Shown: in pieces, positions 24,180 through 34,058 of the stretch
Numbering within the stretch: position 1 is the first letter of the stretch
Layout: every line of letters starts with the position of its first letter
Origin: JADKIH01 sp964595205
Lineage (GTDB): Bacteria > Bacteroidota > Bacteroidia > AKYH767-A > 2013-40CM-41-45
Length of the DNA: 64,000 nt
Assembly (NCBI GenBank): GCA_964595205.1
Contig: CAZQOQ010000036.1
Coordinates: forward strand, 124,001-188,000
Direction: 5' to 3'
Notes under the pieces: generated by a model
What the model was told of the DNA's origin: nothing
Databases searched by the model: none
The model's input: only the letters and a program-made list of their open reading frames with translations
Translations under genes and position numbers: made by a program

Positions 24180-27100
24180 TTATTGTTTTACAACTTTCTT
24201 AAGCAATACTTTTTTATCCATCGTAAATAATAATTGATAAACCCCGCCCGCATACGAAGCAAGAGAAATCACATTCGTCTTCTCGTTTTGCAACTGAGTT
24301 GAATATACCAGCCGCCCTGTTGAATCAAAAATCTTCAGGTTAACTTTTTCACTCAACGATCGCTTGAATTGAATGTTCACCGATTCCGATACGGGGTTTG
24401 GATAGACCGAAAGAAGATTCTCCAGTTCTGCATTATTTACAGAAAGCGGATCAACGATGTGTACCGTATCTGAAGAGGCTGTGCAGCCATTCGCATCGGT
24501 AACTACCACAAAATAGTATCCGTCGTTTACTGCTTTGATCTCCTGTGTTGTTCCCAATGCATTGAAGAAAATCAGGTCTACGCTCCAATACCATTGATAT
24601 GCAGGAAATGCAGGTACCGACAACGTATCAAGATGGACGATCACGGATGGCTGAGCCGGCGGCGGGTTGACGTCGATTGTTAGGTTAACGCATGTCGAAT
24701 AACAATTTGCATCCTGGGCACGAACATAAAATGTTTGAGTTGTGGCCGGACTCACAATCACCGAAGACCCTTGTCCGATCAGGTTGCCGCCGCAGGAGTC
24801 GGAATACCAGTACCAGTCGCTTCCGGCTGTCGGTATACCAGTTTCAGTAAGAGTTACCGAGTCGCCTTCACAGATAACTGCAGATGTTGCATTTATCGGC
24901 GATGGATTGGTCGCCAATGGGACCACGTCTACGGCCGTACTTACACAGCCCGAATAACAATGTCCGATCTCCGCTCTCACAAAATAGTTGTCGGACGTCA
25001 GCGGTGTGATCGTTACACTTGTTCCCGATCCAACCGAAGTGCCTCCACAGGAAGTGGAGTACCAGTTCCAGGTGGCTCCCGGCGAAAGTGTTCCCGATAC
25101 CTGTAAAACGGAACTGGCGCCGAGACAAATATCCGTATTCCCCTGAATGGAATCAGGATTAGCAGGTGGTGTGGTAACATCGACTGTCGTATTCAGGCAG
25201 GCCGAATGACAACTTCCGTTTTCGCCCCTCACATAGTAGGCAGTGGCTGATGCCGGTGAAACAGAAATGGAATCGCCCGTCGCCACAGGAGTTCCTCCGC
25301 ATGAAACCGTATACCAGTTCCATGTTGCACCCGGAGGAAGCGTTCCGTTCACTTCAAGAGATGCGCTGCTTCCGGCACAGATGACCGATGGCGCCACAAG
25401 TGAAGCCGGATCTGCAGGTGTGGCATTTACGTTTACAACAGTGTTTACGCATGCAGAAAAACAACTTCCGATTTCTGCCCGGACATAATAGGTTGTAGTT
25501 GTGGCAGGACTAACCGAAACCGAATTCCCTGTTCCGGCTGCGGAACCATTGCAGGAAGCAGAATACCAGTGCCATGTCGCGCCCGGCGACAGTGTCCCGT
25601 TTACATTCAGCGTTGAACTTGTTCCCGAACAGATCGGCGAAGTGCCGGTAGCAGACACAGGATCGGATGGAGGTGCGATTACGTCTACTGCCGTATTCAC
25701 GCAATTTGAAAAACAATTTCCATTCTCGGCTCTCACATAATAAGTGGTGTTTGATGCAGGTGTCACCGACAGATTTGCTCCCGTACCTACCGGTGTTCCG
25801 CCACACGATGTCGAATACCAGTGCCATGTTGCGCCGGATGAAAGTGTTCCATTTACATGAAGTGCAGATGTGCCTCCGGTGCATACAGGAGTTGAGCCTG
25901 TCGCCGATGTCGGGTTGTTTGGAACGGGGGTAACCGTAACAGATGTGGTCACGCAGGCAGAATTACAGGTTCCGTTCTCGGCACGGACATAATATGTTGT
26001 AGTAGTTGCAGGAGAAACCAATAACGTCGCACCTGTTCCTGCCGGGAACATGCCGCATGAGCCGGTATACCATTGCCAGGTAGCGCCCGGCGAAAGCGTA
26101 CCGTTTACCTGCAATGTGGAACCGGTACCCGCACAAATCGGTGAGGATGCACTTGCACTTGTTGGAGCAGCCGGACCTGTAGTGACTGCTACGTTCGTAC
26201 TTACACAATTAGAGAAGCAGGTGCCGGTCTCAGCTCTTACATAATAAGTCGTATTGGTTGATGTGGTTACAGAAACTGACGCTCCCGTTCCTACAGCCGT
26301 TCCGCCGCAGGATCCGGAGTACCAGTGCCAGCTTGCGCCCGGAGACAATGTGCCCGTTACCTGCAGAGTTGAATTTGCACCTGCACATACCGGTGATGTT
26401 CCTGTAGCCGAAACAGGGGCGGCGGGAGCAGAAACAATCGTTACAGTGGCGCTGACGCATGTGGAATTACAAGTTCCATTTTCTGCACGTACAAAGTATG
26501 TGGTTGTTGTTGCAGGGGCTACATTTATGGACGTTCCCGATCCAACCGGCGTTCCACCGCAGGTTCCGGAGTACCATTGCCAGGTTGCACCCGGCGACAA
26601 TGTTCCATTCACCTGCAGGTTCGTATTCACTCCCTGGCAGACAGTTGCGCCACCGCTAATTGAAACGGGTGCACTGGGTCCTGCCACAACGTTTATCGAA
26701 GTATTCACGCAGTTTGAAAAACAGCCGCCGTTCTCCGCACGAACATAATAAGTAGTCGTGGATACCGGGCTAACAGACACGGATGCGCCTGTTCCGGCTG
26801 GCGTTCCGCCACAGGATCCGGAATACCATTTCCATGCAGCTCCCGGAGAGAGTGTGCCGTTTACCTGAAGAGTGGTATTGGTTCCGGAACAAATGGGTGA
26901 AGTTCCTGAAGCAGAAACGGGATCGTTAGGATTGTTTACAACATCGACAGATGTGTTTACACAATTTGAAAGACAGCTTCCGTTCTCGGCTCTGACATAA
27001 TAATTAGTAAGCGCACCGGGAGAAACAGAAATCGAAGCGCCGCTGCCAACCGGCGTTGCGCCGCAGGAACCGGAATACCATTGCCAGCTCGCACCGGGTG

Positions 27101-29600
27101 AAAGTGTTCCGGTTACGCTCAATGTTGATGAGCCGCCCGAACAAACTGCAACAGGATTCGCCGAAGAAGAAACCGGGTTCGAAGGAATCTGAATTACGGT
27201 TACCGTTGTTGCTGTACATGCGGAATAACAGAAGTTTTGTTCCGCGCGTACGTAATAAGTTGTCGTAAGAGTTGGAGAAACCGTTATCGAAGCACCGGTA
27301 TCAACAGGCGTTCCGCCGCATGAAGAAGTATACCATTTCCATACCGCTCCCGGGGTTAATGTGCCCACCACATTCAATGTAGTTGACGAACCATTACAAA
27401 TCGTGCTCACGGTTGCATTCGCACTCGCCGGAGCAGTTGGCGGCGTGCACGGAGTGTATTGTGCACATATATGAAACGATGCCCCGGCAGTCATTCCATT
27501 CCAGTCGTACACCCTGACAAAATAAGTCGTTCCCGGTATCAACGTGTCGTTATTCAGAATTTCCACTCCTCCCGAAGTAGTCGTGTCGTTGCATTGAACC
27601 AGCGTCAGGTTTCCGCATGTGCCGGAGTATAAAGAAAGAACCGCATCTGTTGCAGCTCCCGACTGGCAGGTAATCTTTACGTTGGTTTGTGGAACCGTTA
27701 TCGAATAAAACAAATCGTATGAGTCGGTGCTTATGAATCCTGAACAATCCACCGGTGGCAGAGTCTGAGTGGCTGAACATAATTCTCCAAGCGTATTCGA
27801 GCAGGATAATCCCACATTCAGTACAATTGGCGTTGCACAGTTGTCGTTGGTAGCTGAAATACAGCTATGCGAAGCGCAGATCCCAAAGTCGCGACCAACA
27901 GTATTTCCGTTGAAGTCGTATACTCTGATCAGGTATGTGCTTCCTGCTGTGACCGTTGTTGAAATTGTCTCCAAACCGCCAGTAGTTGTTGCATCGGAAC
28001 ATGTTATCAAAACGGGTGCACCGCACGTGCCTGAATACAACGCAAGTACGATGTCAGTATTTGTTCCGGACTTGCAATTAATAGTCAGATCAGGCTGACT
28101 CGGGACAATTGAATACCACACGTCATATGCATGAACTGCAGTCCGCCCGTTGCAACTGATTGCAGGAAGTGATTCAGATGCCGCACACAGCGCTCCCGCG
28201 GTGTAGGCGCAACTGTCAGTCGCTGTAAGAACAGCAGGAGTGCTGCACGAATTGTGTGCAGGCACGGGACAGACAGAACAAATTGTTCCAAGACAAACGG
28301 CATTGTTGACTGCCGCTACGATAGCTGCTGCAGGCAGCGGGCCAAAACCATTATTGAAATTTATTCCGACGGGCACGAGATGGCAGAAACTCATGATGGT
28401 ACCTCCGTTCACCGGTGTAGGTCCGGGAGGGCATCCACCTTCAGTCGGAAACCCTGCATCAGGTCCGCAGTCGTCGATAGCGCCGCCTGGCCAGGAGCAG
28501 TTGTGAGTATGTCTTGAGCCCAGCAGGTGTCCCAATTCATGTGTTACGGTTTCAATCGTCCAGGAATATGTTGGCACGGATTCGAAGTCAAAGAACACAT
28601 CGGTATACGAATACTTCATAGAACTGCACAACCCATTGATGCCGTCTGCCAGGCCGTTAAAACCTTCATCTTTTCCGACCAGTTGTCCAACATCACCGTT
28701 AAATGATGTTCTCGTGGAATGAAACAATGCAAGTTGTTCTGATTCGTCGAGTCCGATATACGGATCTGTCGTCGTCCAGATGAAAACCTGGCTTAGCGAA
28801 ACGGAAATATTATCATTCGCATACAGTGTGGAAACGTTGTTGTGGACAGCTGTAATCCAGTTTGTGGTATTGATGACGTTGTTGTTGTTAATCTGGTAAA
28901 TGTTATTGTCGATTTCATAATAAAACCTTGCACACTTCACGGTTGAACTTGATGTCTGCCTCGCAACGATATTGGGATCCTTTGATTCCAGGGGCTTATC
29001 GGCAGTCATGCAATAGTTCTCCATCGGTTTTAATAAATCCCTGTCAGAATAGACGATGTACTCCAGTTTATTATCCTGTCGGATCACTCTCCCGATTACA
29101 AGGTTTCCGTTTGCATCATCAGAGACAATTCCATAGAGTTCATCTTTGAAAAAACTGAAGGCAGCCACTGAATTCGGATTCCCGCGGATGATACCCCGGT
29201 AATAAACACCCGGTGTATAGGATATGGTATGATCCCCGCTGGTAAGCACTGAAAAATCTTCGGTGAACATATCGACACTTACGAGTTCGACCGAAATCGT
29301 TTTTCCTTTGTATGGAATGTTGAATGTGAGTACACCCGGTGCATGATTTACCAGGTCTGTGAGTTTCGCCGGTAATATGTCTAAAGAAGTTCCTGAAGAT
29401 ACCGCCTGGCGGATATTTTCATTGCTGATGTCGCGAGGATTAATAAAAACATTGTATGTCGGGAAGGTTACGTTAAGCTCGTGTTTTTTGCTGACGGCTT
29501 CCGCAACCGGCCGCAGAGCTGCATGAGTTTTAGCCGAAAAAAATAGCAGGCAAAGCGACGCTGCAAATGTCTTCATCATGATGTTTTTGCTTATTTTCAT
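24180..29600 (-). CDS. Giant secreted reprolysin-type metalloprotease with 11 Ig-like repeats and T9SS type A tail
   Basis: 1806 residues. The signal peptide is within the first 27 residues (ending SAKTHAAL). Propeptide-like region ~30-200. Zinc metalloprotease domain ~215-440 with THELGHLLGSRHTHNCSW (~353-370), i.e. HExxHxxGxxH of the metzincin/reprolysin clan, and a Met-turn in GGTIMSFCH. Two ~115-residue repeats follow (DVWYSIV...LALYSGTCG, DLFYSIT...LSLYSGTCG), like bacterial pre-peptidase-type beta domains. Eleven Ig-like repeats of ~83 residues (~720-1640) each contain ICxG, a TLSPGAxWxWY core with SCGG, and YYVRAEN; then one more Ig-like domain and a T9SS type A tail (VYPNPVSESVNIQF, YAGGVYQLLF). 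Likely a cell-surface or secreted peptidase; the repeats may act as a stalk or bind substrate (inference). Monocistronic, with terminator. Confidence 0.93.
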   Translation of the reverse strand: MKISKNIMMKTFAASLCLLFFSAKTHAALRPVAEAVSKKHELNVTFPTYNVFINPRDISNENIRQAVSSGTSLDILPAKLTDLVNHAPGVLTFNIPYKGKTISVELVSVDMFTEDFSVLTSGDHTISYTPGVYYRGIIRGNPNSVAAFSFFKDELYGIVSDDANGNLVIGRVIRQDNKLEYIVYSDRDLLKPMENYCMTADKPLESKDPNIVARQTSSSTVKCARFYYEIDNNIYQINNNNVINTTNWITAVHNNVSTLYANDNISVSLSQVFIWTTTDPYIGLDESEQLALFHSTRTSFNGDVGQLVGKDEGFNGLADGINGLCSSMKYSYTDVFFDFESVPTYSWTIETVTHELGHLLGSRHTHNCSWPGGAIDDCGPDAGFPTEGGCPPGPTPVNGGTIMSFCHLVPVGINFNNGFGPLPAAAIVAAVNNAVCLGTICSVCPVPAHNSCSTPAVLTATDSCAYTAGALCAASESLPAISCNGRTAVHAYDVWYSIVPSQPDLTINCKSGTNTDIVLALYSGTCGAPVLITCSDATTTGGLETISTTVTAGSTYLIRVYDFNGNTVGRDFGICASHSCISATNDNCATPIVLNVGLSCSNTLGELCSATQTLPPVDCSGFISTDSYDLFYSITVPQTNVKITCQSGAATDAVLSLYSGTCGNLTLVQCNDTTTSGGVEILNNDTLIPGTTYFVRVYDWNGMTAGASFHICAQYTPCTPPTAPASANATVSTICNGSSTTLNVVGTLTPGAVWKWYTSSCGGTPVDTGASITVSPTLTTTYYVRAEQNFCYSACTATTVTVIQIPSNPVSSSANPVAVCSGGSSTLSVTGTLSPGASWQWYSGSCGATPVGSGASISVSPGALTNYYVRAENGSCLSNCVNTSVDVVNNPNDPVSASGTSPICSGTNTTLQVNGTLSPGAAWKWYSGSCGGTPAGTGASVSVSPVSTTTYYVRAENGGCFSNCVNTSINVVAGPSAPVSISGGATVCQGVNTNLQVNGTLSPGATWQWYSGTCGGTPVGSGTSINVAPATTTTYFVRAENGTCNSTCVSATVTIVSAPAAPVSATGTSPVCAGANSTLQVTGTLSPGASWHWYSGSCGGTAVGTGASVSVTTSTNTTYYVRAETGTCFSNCVSTNVAVTTGPAAPTSASASSPICAGTGSTLQVNGTLSPGATWQWYTGSCGMFPAGTGATLLVSPATTTTYYVRAENGTCNSACVTTSVTVTPVPNNPTSATGSTPVCTGGTSALHVNGTLSSGATWHWYSTSCGGTPVGTGANLSVTPASNTTYYVRAENGNCFSNCVNTAVDVIAPPSDPVSATGTSPICSGTSSTLNVNGTLSPGATWHWYSASCNGSAAGTGNSVSVSPATTTTYYVRAEIGSCFSACVNTVVNVNATPADPASLVAPSVICAGSSASLEVNGTLPPGATWNWYTVSCGGTPVATGDSISVSPASATAYYVRGENGSCHSACLNTTVDVTTPPANPDSIQGNTDICLGASSVLQVSGTLSPGATWNWYSTSCGGTSVGSGTSVTITPLTSDNYFVRAEIGHCYSGCVSTAVDVVPLATNPSPINATSAVICEGDSVTLTETGIPTAGSDWYWYSDSCGGNLIGQGSSVIVSPATTQTFYVRAQDANCYSTCVNLTIDVNPPPAQPSVIVHLDTLSVPAFPAYQWYWSVDLIFFNALGTTQEIKAVNDGYYFVVVTDANGCTASSDTVHIVDPLSVNNAELENLLSVYPNPVSESVNIQFKRSLSEKVNLKIFDSTGRLVYSTQLQNEKTNVISLASYAGGVYQLLFTMDKKVLLKKVVKQ

Positions 29601-29850
29601 AAGAGATATTTAATGGAATTGGGTGAATGATAGACGATTTCAATTTCCTATACAGGGAATTCAATAAATCTTGAATTTTCCATCATTCCGGAGACTGAAA
29701 ATATGATATTTGGCTCATTATTACAATTAATTTCCGTAAAAATAAAAAATCAATAATGTATAACCGCCTCGTAAACTAACCGTAAAAAGCGGATTCGAAA
29801 TCATTTTTCCTACATCTGAAGAAATTACCTTGGCCGGATTAATAAAAACG

Positions 29851-30879
29851 ATGAGAAATTATTTATTTATACTGTTTTTTTGCGTGTCACGGGTATTTGC
29901 CCAACAGCCCGATAAAGAGGGAAGTTACGTGAAATGGATGTCGCTGGAAGAGGCCATGAAAAAAATGGAATCACAGCCAAAGCCAATGCTTGTGGATTTT
30001 TACACCGACTGGTGCGGATGGTGTAAGACAATGATGAAGACCACCTATGCCAATCCGGATCTCGCCAACTATATCAACACATATTTCTATCCTGTTAAAT
30101 TCGATGCCGAAGGAAAGGATACTGTCGAATACCTGGGAGAAAAATATTTTCCGGTTTCAAAAGAAGCGAGGGCCACACATCCACTGGCCGCAAAACTCCT
30201 CAACAATAAACTCATGTACCCGACTACAATTTTTTACAACGGGTATGATAAGGAGAAGAAAGAATTTAAGATGAGCATGGTAGCAAGCGGCTATCTCGAG
30301 CAGGTTAAACTTGAACCAATTTTGGTTTTTATCCTGGAGAATGTGGGTCGTAATGCATCATACGATGATTTCAACCTGTATTTCCAAAAAACTTTTTTTG
30401 ATAGCACGATCGTAAAACGCCAGAATGAAGTGGCCTGGCTTAGTCCCGCCGAAGCATTTAAAGGCCCGCTGCCGGCAAAGAAAAAAACACTCGTTATGAT
30501 CAACACGTCCTGGTGCAGCTCATGCAGGGTGATGAAGACAACATCGTTTATCGATTCAAGTCTCAGCACTTACCTGAACGAAAAATTCAACCTCGTAGAT
30601 TTCAACCCGGAGTTCCCAGATACAATCTTGTTTAAGGGAAAGACATTCGTCAATCTCAAAACTCCGCAGTCGCCATTCCATCAGCTTGCAATTGTTCTGG
30701 GAAATAATTCTATCACCTTTCCTTCTCTGATTGTATTGGATGAAAATTTTGATGTAATCGATAACATACCATCCTATATTCCTCCGCATTTTCTAAACGA
30801 CATTGTACATTTTTATGGCGACAACATTAATAAAGTCAAGTCGTGGAAGGACTTTATAAAAGACCGGAAAGACGGATAA
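29851..30879 (+). CDS. Exported protein with two thioredoxin-fold domains
   Basis: 342 residues from the ATG at 29851; the open frame reaches back to a TTG at 29830, but the signal peptide MRNYLFILFFCVSRVFAQ starts at the ATG. Domain 1 (~25-150) has FYTDWCGWCKTMMKTT, a CxxC redox site in the DUF255/thioredoxin_7 style. Domain 2 (~185-330) has MINTSWCSSCRVMKTTSF. Both keep the two cysteines and a following TFPS/YPTT cis-Pro segment. A periplasmic thiol-disulfide role is likely, but the partner is unknown. Its own promoter region is the 250-bp gap 29601-29850, where no clear box was seen. Confidence 0.85.
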   Translation: MRNYLFILFFCVSRVFAQQPDKEGSYVKWMSLEEAMKKMESQPKPMLVDFYTDWCGWCKTMMKTTYANPDLANYINTYFYPVKFDAEGKDTVEYLGEKYFPVSKEARATHPLAAKLLNNKLMYPTTIFYNGYDKEKKEFKMSMVASGYLEQVKLEPILVFILENVGRNASYDDFNLYFQKTFFDSTIVKRQNEVAWLSPAEAFKGPLPAKKKTLVMINTSWCSSCRVMKTTSFIDSSLSTYLNEKFNLVDFNPEFPDTILFKGKTFVNLKTPQSPFHQLAIVLGNNSITFPSLIVLDENFDVIDNIPSYIPPHFLNDIVHFYGDNINKVKSWKDFIKDRKDG

Positions 30880-31008
30880 CTTCATTTTTTTTCGGCAGAA
30901 CCCGGTGGCGGCAGCCTAATTATTAACCGACATATTGAAATTTTAAAATTTGAGAGCATTGGTTGCAATGCAGTCCGTTATTTTTTTTTTATAACAGTCA
31001 GCCGTTAT

Positions 31009-31016
31009 TATATTTG
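31009..31016 (+). promoter_or_regulatory. -7 box (TATATTTG) of the DUF1579 gene, behind a T10 tract
   Basis: TATATTTG matches TAnnTTTG and lies 26 nt before the ATG at 31043. The place of the -33 element is occupied by a homopolymeric T10 run (30981-30990) framed by GTTA and ATAAC. Confidence 0.55.
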
Positions 31017-31042
31017 CCCCCCTAACTAACACTATACATATT

Positions 31043-31648
31043 ATGAAAACAAAGCACTTAATAATTTTAGGAACTTCATTGTTCATTTCCTCTGCGCTAA
31101 TTGCACAGGAAAAAAAGGATGCTAAAGCAGCACCGTCGCCTGCACAGCAGGAAAAAGAAATGGCACTCTGGATGGACTACATGACTCCGGGTGAAATGCA
31201 TCAGATGATTGCCAAATGTGATGGCGACTGGCATGAAGATTTGGTTTTTTGGATGGACCCCAAGGCTGAGCCAACCAAGGCTGAAGCGGAATGTACCAAC
31301 AGCATGATCATGGGCGGCAGGTACCAGGAGTCGATTCACAAAGGCGACATGATGGGCATGCCTTTCGAAGGTAAAGGATTGCTTGGTTACGATAACATAA
31401 AGAAGGTATTTCAAAGCACCTGGATCGATAACATGGGTACTGGCGTAATGTACATGGAAGGCCCTTATGATAAGAAGACAAATTCGGTTACACTAACCGG
31501 TAAAATGGTTGATCCGATGACCGGTAAAACAGAAAAGGCAAGACAGATATTCACTTTTGTCGACGAGAAAACACAGAAGCTGGAAATGTTTGTCACTAAA
31601 GGCGATAAAGAATTCAAGAGCATGGAAATCAAAATGACAAAGAGATAA
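31043..31648 (+). CDS. DUF1579 family exported protein
   Basis: 201 residues. Signal peptide MKTKHLIILGTSLFISSALIAQ, then a charged linker. The core (~58-200) has the DUF1579 strands: KCDGDWHEDLVFWMDP, IMGGRYQESIHKGDMMGMPF, GLLGYDNIKKVFQSTWIDN, and GPYDKKTNSVTLTGKMVDP. Function unknown; the fold is a small beta-barrel of lipocalin type. Single gene with promoter and terminator. Confidence 0.85.
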   Translation: MKTKHLIILGTSLFISSALIAQEKKDAKAAPSPAQQEKEMALWMDYMTPGEMHQMIAKCDGDWHEDLVFWMDPKAEPTKAEAECTNSMIMGGRYQESIHKGDMMGMPFEGKGLLGYDNIKKVFQSTWIDNMGTGVMYMEGPYDKKTNSVTLTGKMVDPMTGKTEKARQIFTFVDEKTQKLEMFVTKGDKEFKSMEIKMTKR

Positions 31649-31678
31649 CAGGCGAAAAAATCTTTCAGCAATAACAAG

Positions 31679-31704
31679 AGCCCGGCGAACACCGGGCTTT
31701 TTTA
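31679..31704 (+). terminator. Rho-independent terminator of the DUF1579 gene
   Basis: AGCCCGG (31679-31685) pairs with CCGGGCT (31692-31698) around a 6-nt loop, followed by a run of seven T; 30 bp after the stop. Confidence 0.93.
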
Positions 31705-31816
31705 TTACGTAAATTTTCGACACAATGATTACCTTTGCCGGCACAGTCATATATTTCTGCCATCAGGCGGGAATACGAACAGGCAATCCATATAAATTTA
31801 TTTATAATACGACAAA

Positions 31817-32260
31817 ATGAAAACAGCAACAATTTATACTGCAAAGGGAAATATGAAAGTGGTGTTTTATGAGAAAGACGCTCCCAATACAGTAAAAAAT
31901 TTCATCGAGCTTTCTAAGAAAGGTTTCTACGACGGACTTACCTTTCATCGCGTGATTCCTGACTTCGTAATTCAGGGCGGATGTCCGGATGGTACAGGCG
32001 CCGGAGGGCCGGGTTATAAAATTAAATGTGAGCTTACGGGCGACAATCAATACCACGATCGTGGAGTGTTGTCGATGGCGCATGCCGGAAGAGATACAGG
32101 CGGCTCACAGTTTTTCATTTGTCATAGCCGTAAAAACACGTCACACCTCGACAGAAAACACACGTGTTTCGGCAAGGTGGTGGAAGGACTGGAAGTGATT
32201 GATGCCATTCGTGCCGATGATGAGATTGAGAAAATTGTAATTGATGATAACGGAGAATGA
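31817..32260 (+). CDS. ppiB: Peptidyl-prolyl cis-trans isomerase, cyclophilin type
   Basis: 147 residues, the compact length of bacterial cytoplasmic cyclophilins, with no signal peptide. Active-site motifs: FHRVIPDFVIQGGCPDGTG (catalytic Arg, Phe and Gln), MAHAGRDTGGSQFFI, and HLDRKHTCFGKVVEGLEVI. It accelerates prolyl isomerisation in folding proteins. Its TGA stop overlaps the next gene's ATG (ATGA at 32257-32260), so the two are translationally coupled. A TACCTTTG sequence at 31730-31737 is a possible -7 box. Confidence 0.95.
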   Translation: MKTATIYTAKGNMKVVFYEKDAPNTVKNFIELSKKGFYDGLTFHRVIPDFVIQGGCPDGTGAGGPGYKIKCELTGDNQYHDRGVLSMAHAGRDTGGSQFFICHSRKNTSHLDRKHTCFGKVVEGLEVIDAIRADDEIEKIVIDDNGE

Positions 32261-33897
32261 TTCAGAAATTTATTTCCTCATTACTTTCGTTTTTAGTTTT
32301 CTTTGCATTGAAGACTGGCGCCCAGAGCCTGACTGTAAATACGAGCCAGCTTAATTTTGGCGACACGTATGAAAATTCGCCCGACAGCCTGCCATTGACT
32401 CTTTCAAATAATTCAGGGAGAGATGTTACCGTTACCGGTATCAGGTTTTATGATACTTATGGCGTTCCTGCTTTTTCATCCACTTATTCATGGTTCGTTG
32501 TTCCGGATGGTGGTTCGGCGAGTATCTGGATAAAGTTTTCTCCTCGTCATAATATTTTTCACAACTCGGAGATGGTCATAGAAAACGATGGCTTACGCGG
32601 TTTCGTTAATGTAGATCTTATCGGCCAGGGAAAATACTCTGATCATTATTATGACCTGAGCGAAAATCAGTCGGAAGAAAATCTGAAAACCGTTTTGAAA
32701 CTTATTACAGGCAACGGTTATGTTTCCCTTGGTTACAATGTTGCGCGCGATTCCATGTTCATGAACATTGATAACAAAAGGATAAACGGACAAGGTGCCG
32801 GACAAAACACACTCGAATGTATTTACACCGGCCGTGAAGCTATAGGATACACCGACAGAAGTGACGCACAAACCTCTTTTTCCTTTAATACAGAGCATAC
32901 ATTTCCACAATCGTTGTTTTCCAGCAGTGAGCCGATGCGATCCGATCTGCATCATCTGTTTCCTACAGACGACAATGCCAATGGTGAGCGAGGCGATAAT
33001 CCGTTTGGAGTTGTGAGTAGTCCGACGTGGAACAACGGTGGCTCACGATCTGACGGAGTAACATTTGAGCCCCGTGACGAGCAAAAAGGAGCAACCGCGC
33101 GTGCCATGTTGTACTTCGTAATCAGGTATCAGAATTACTCCGGATTCCTGACTCCGCAAGAGGCCATTCTTCGTCAGTGGCATTTTTCGTTTTTACCGGA
33201 CGCTATAGAGAAAAAAAGAAACGGCGACATTAATGGTATACAGCACAATAAAAATCCTTTCGTCGATTATCCCGTTTTACTGGAGCGGATCACATCCGTT
33301 TCAGTAAATTCTGTGGCGCCGCTTGTCAATTCCATCGATCTTACTCAGGATACGATTGTTTTCGGAACAGTTCAGCCGGCAAGTCCGGTGTACTATCATT
33401 ACGTTGTGGTGAATAATGGCAACACCGACATTCATTTCTCCGGCTTCAATATAACCCATGCTACTGAACTGAGTTTTGCTTTCACGGGTAACGATACCGT
33501 GATTTCTCCGGGAGAGTCGCTGCCTATTGTTATCAGGTGTGAGACGTCGAATACAGATTCGATACGGGCTTTTCTTACATTCAACACAGATGCAACGGGT
33601 AATACACAGGTCACGATTCCCGTTTTTGTAAACGATCCTGTATTTACAAATGTGGATGAACTTTTTTCAGACGTAACAGTTTCGCCTAATCCAGCGCAAG
33701 ATTTTATTAATGTTTCTACAGGAAACTCCCAAGAGACAAAGAGAATTGATTTGTTCGATGCAACAGGAAGGTTGATTTTTACCGACCACTTCGTTGGAAA
33801 ATATGAGATACCAGTTGAACACCTGACTCCTGGCATTTATTTTTTGAAAATCTCCGGAAAAAATGGAGTGATGAATAAGAAAGTAATCATAAAATAA
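32257..33897 (+). CDS. Secreted endonuclease I family nuclease with T9SS type A tail
   Basis: 546 residues. Signal peptide up to FALKTGAQS. Residues ~24-125 are an ASPM/SPD-2/Hydin-like Ig domain (LNFGDTYENSPDSLPLTLSN). The endonuclease I domain (~130-345) contains FNTEHTFPQSLF, RSDLHHLFPTDDNANGERGD and FEPRDEQKGATARAMLYFV: the His/Asn metal-site pattern of periplasmic EndA-type beta-beta-alpha-metal nucleases. A second Hydin-like Ig domain follows (~355-460), and then a T9SS type A tail (VSPNPAQDFINVST, VEHLTPGIYFLKI). It degrades DNA (possibly RNA) outside the cell. Coupled to the cyclophilin gene by a 4-bp overlap. Confidence 0.92.
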   Translation: MIQKFISSLLSFLVFFALKTGAQSLTVNTSQLNFGDTYENSPDSLPLTLSNNSGRDVTVTGIRFYDTYGVPAFSSTYSWFVVPDGGSASIWIKFSPRHNIFHNSEMVIENDGLRGFVNVDLIGQGKYSDHYYDLSENQSEENLKTVLKLITGNGYVSLGYNVARDSMFMNIDNKRINGQGAGQNTLECIYTGREAIGYTDRSDAQTSFSFNTEHTFPQSLFSSSEPMRSDLHHLFPTDDNANGERGDNPFGVVSSPTWNNGGSRSDGVTFEPRDEQKGATARAMLYFVIRYQNYSGFLTPQEAILRQWHFSFLPDAIEKKRNGDINGIQHNKNPFVDYPVLLERITSVSVNSVAPLVNSIDLTQDTIVFGTVQPASPVYYHYVVVNNGNTDIHFSGFNITHATELSFAFTGNDTVISPGESLPIVIRCETSNTDSIRAFLTFNTDATGNTQVTIPVFVNDPVFTNVDELFSDVTVSPNPAQDFINVSTGNSQETKRIDLFDATGRLIFTDHFVGKYEIPVEHLTPGIYFLKISGKNGVMNKKVIIK

Positions 33898-34058
33898 ATT
33901 CTTAAGCGAAGCGTATTTCGGTTTTTTTGAACCAAATATTGATTGAATCCAGCAGATGTACATTTTTTCATCATCAATAACTTGCGTTTTGGACTATTGA
34001 ATCACCACAAAATAAAATCCGCAAACTAAATACCATCTTTGTGTTGTAAAAATTTCTA

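Noticed and set aside
24735..27219. Many open frames of 60-160 codons opposite and within the metalloprotease repeats
   Set aside because: They repeat with the Ig units, have Arg/Ser/His-rich shadow composition, no starts with leaders and no homology; they are artefacts of the Gly/Thr-rich repeat coding sequence.
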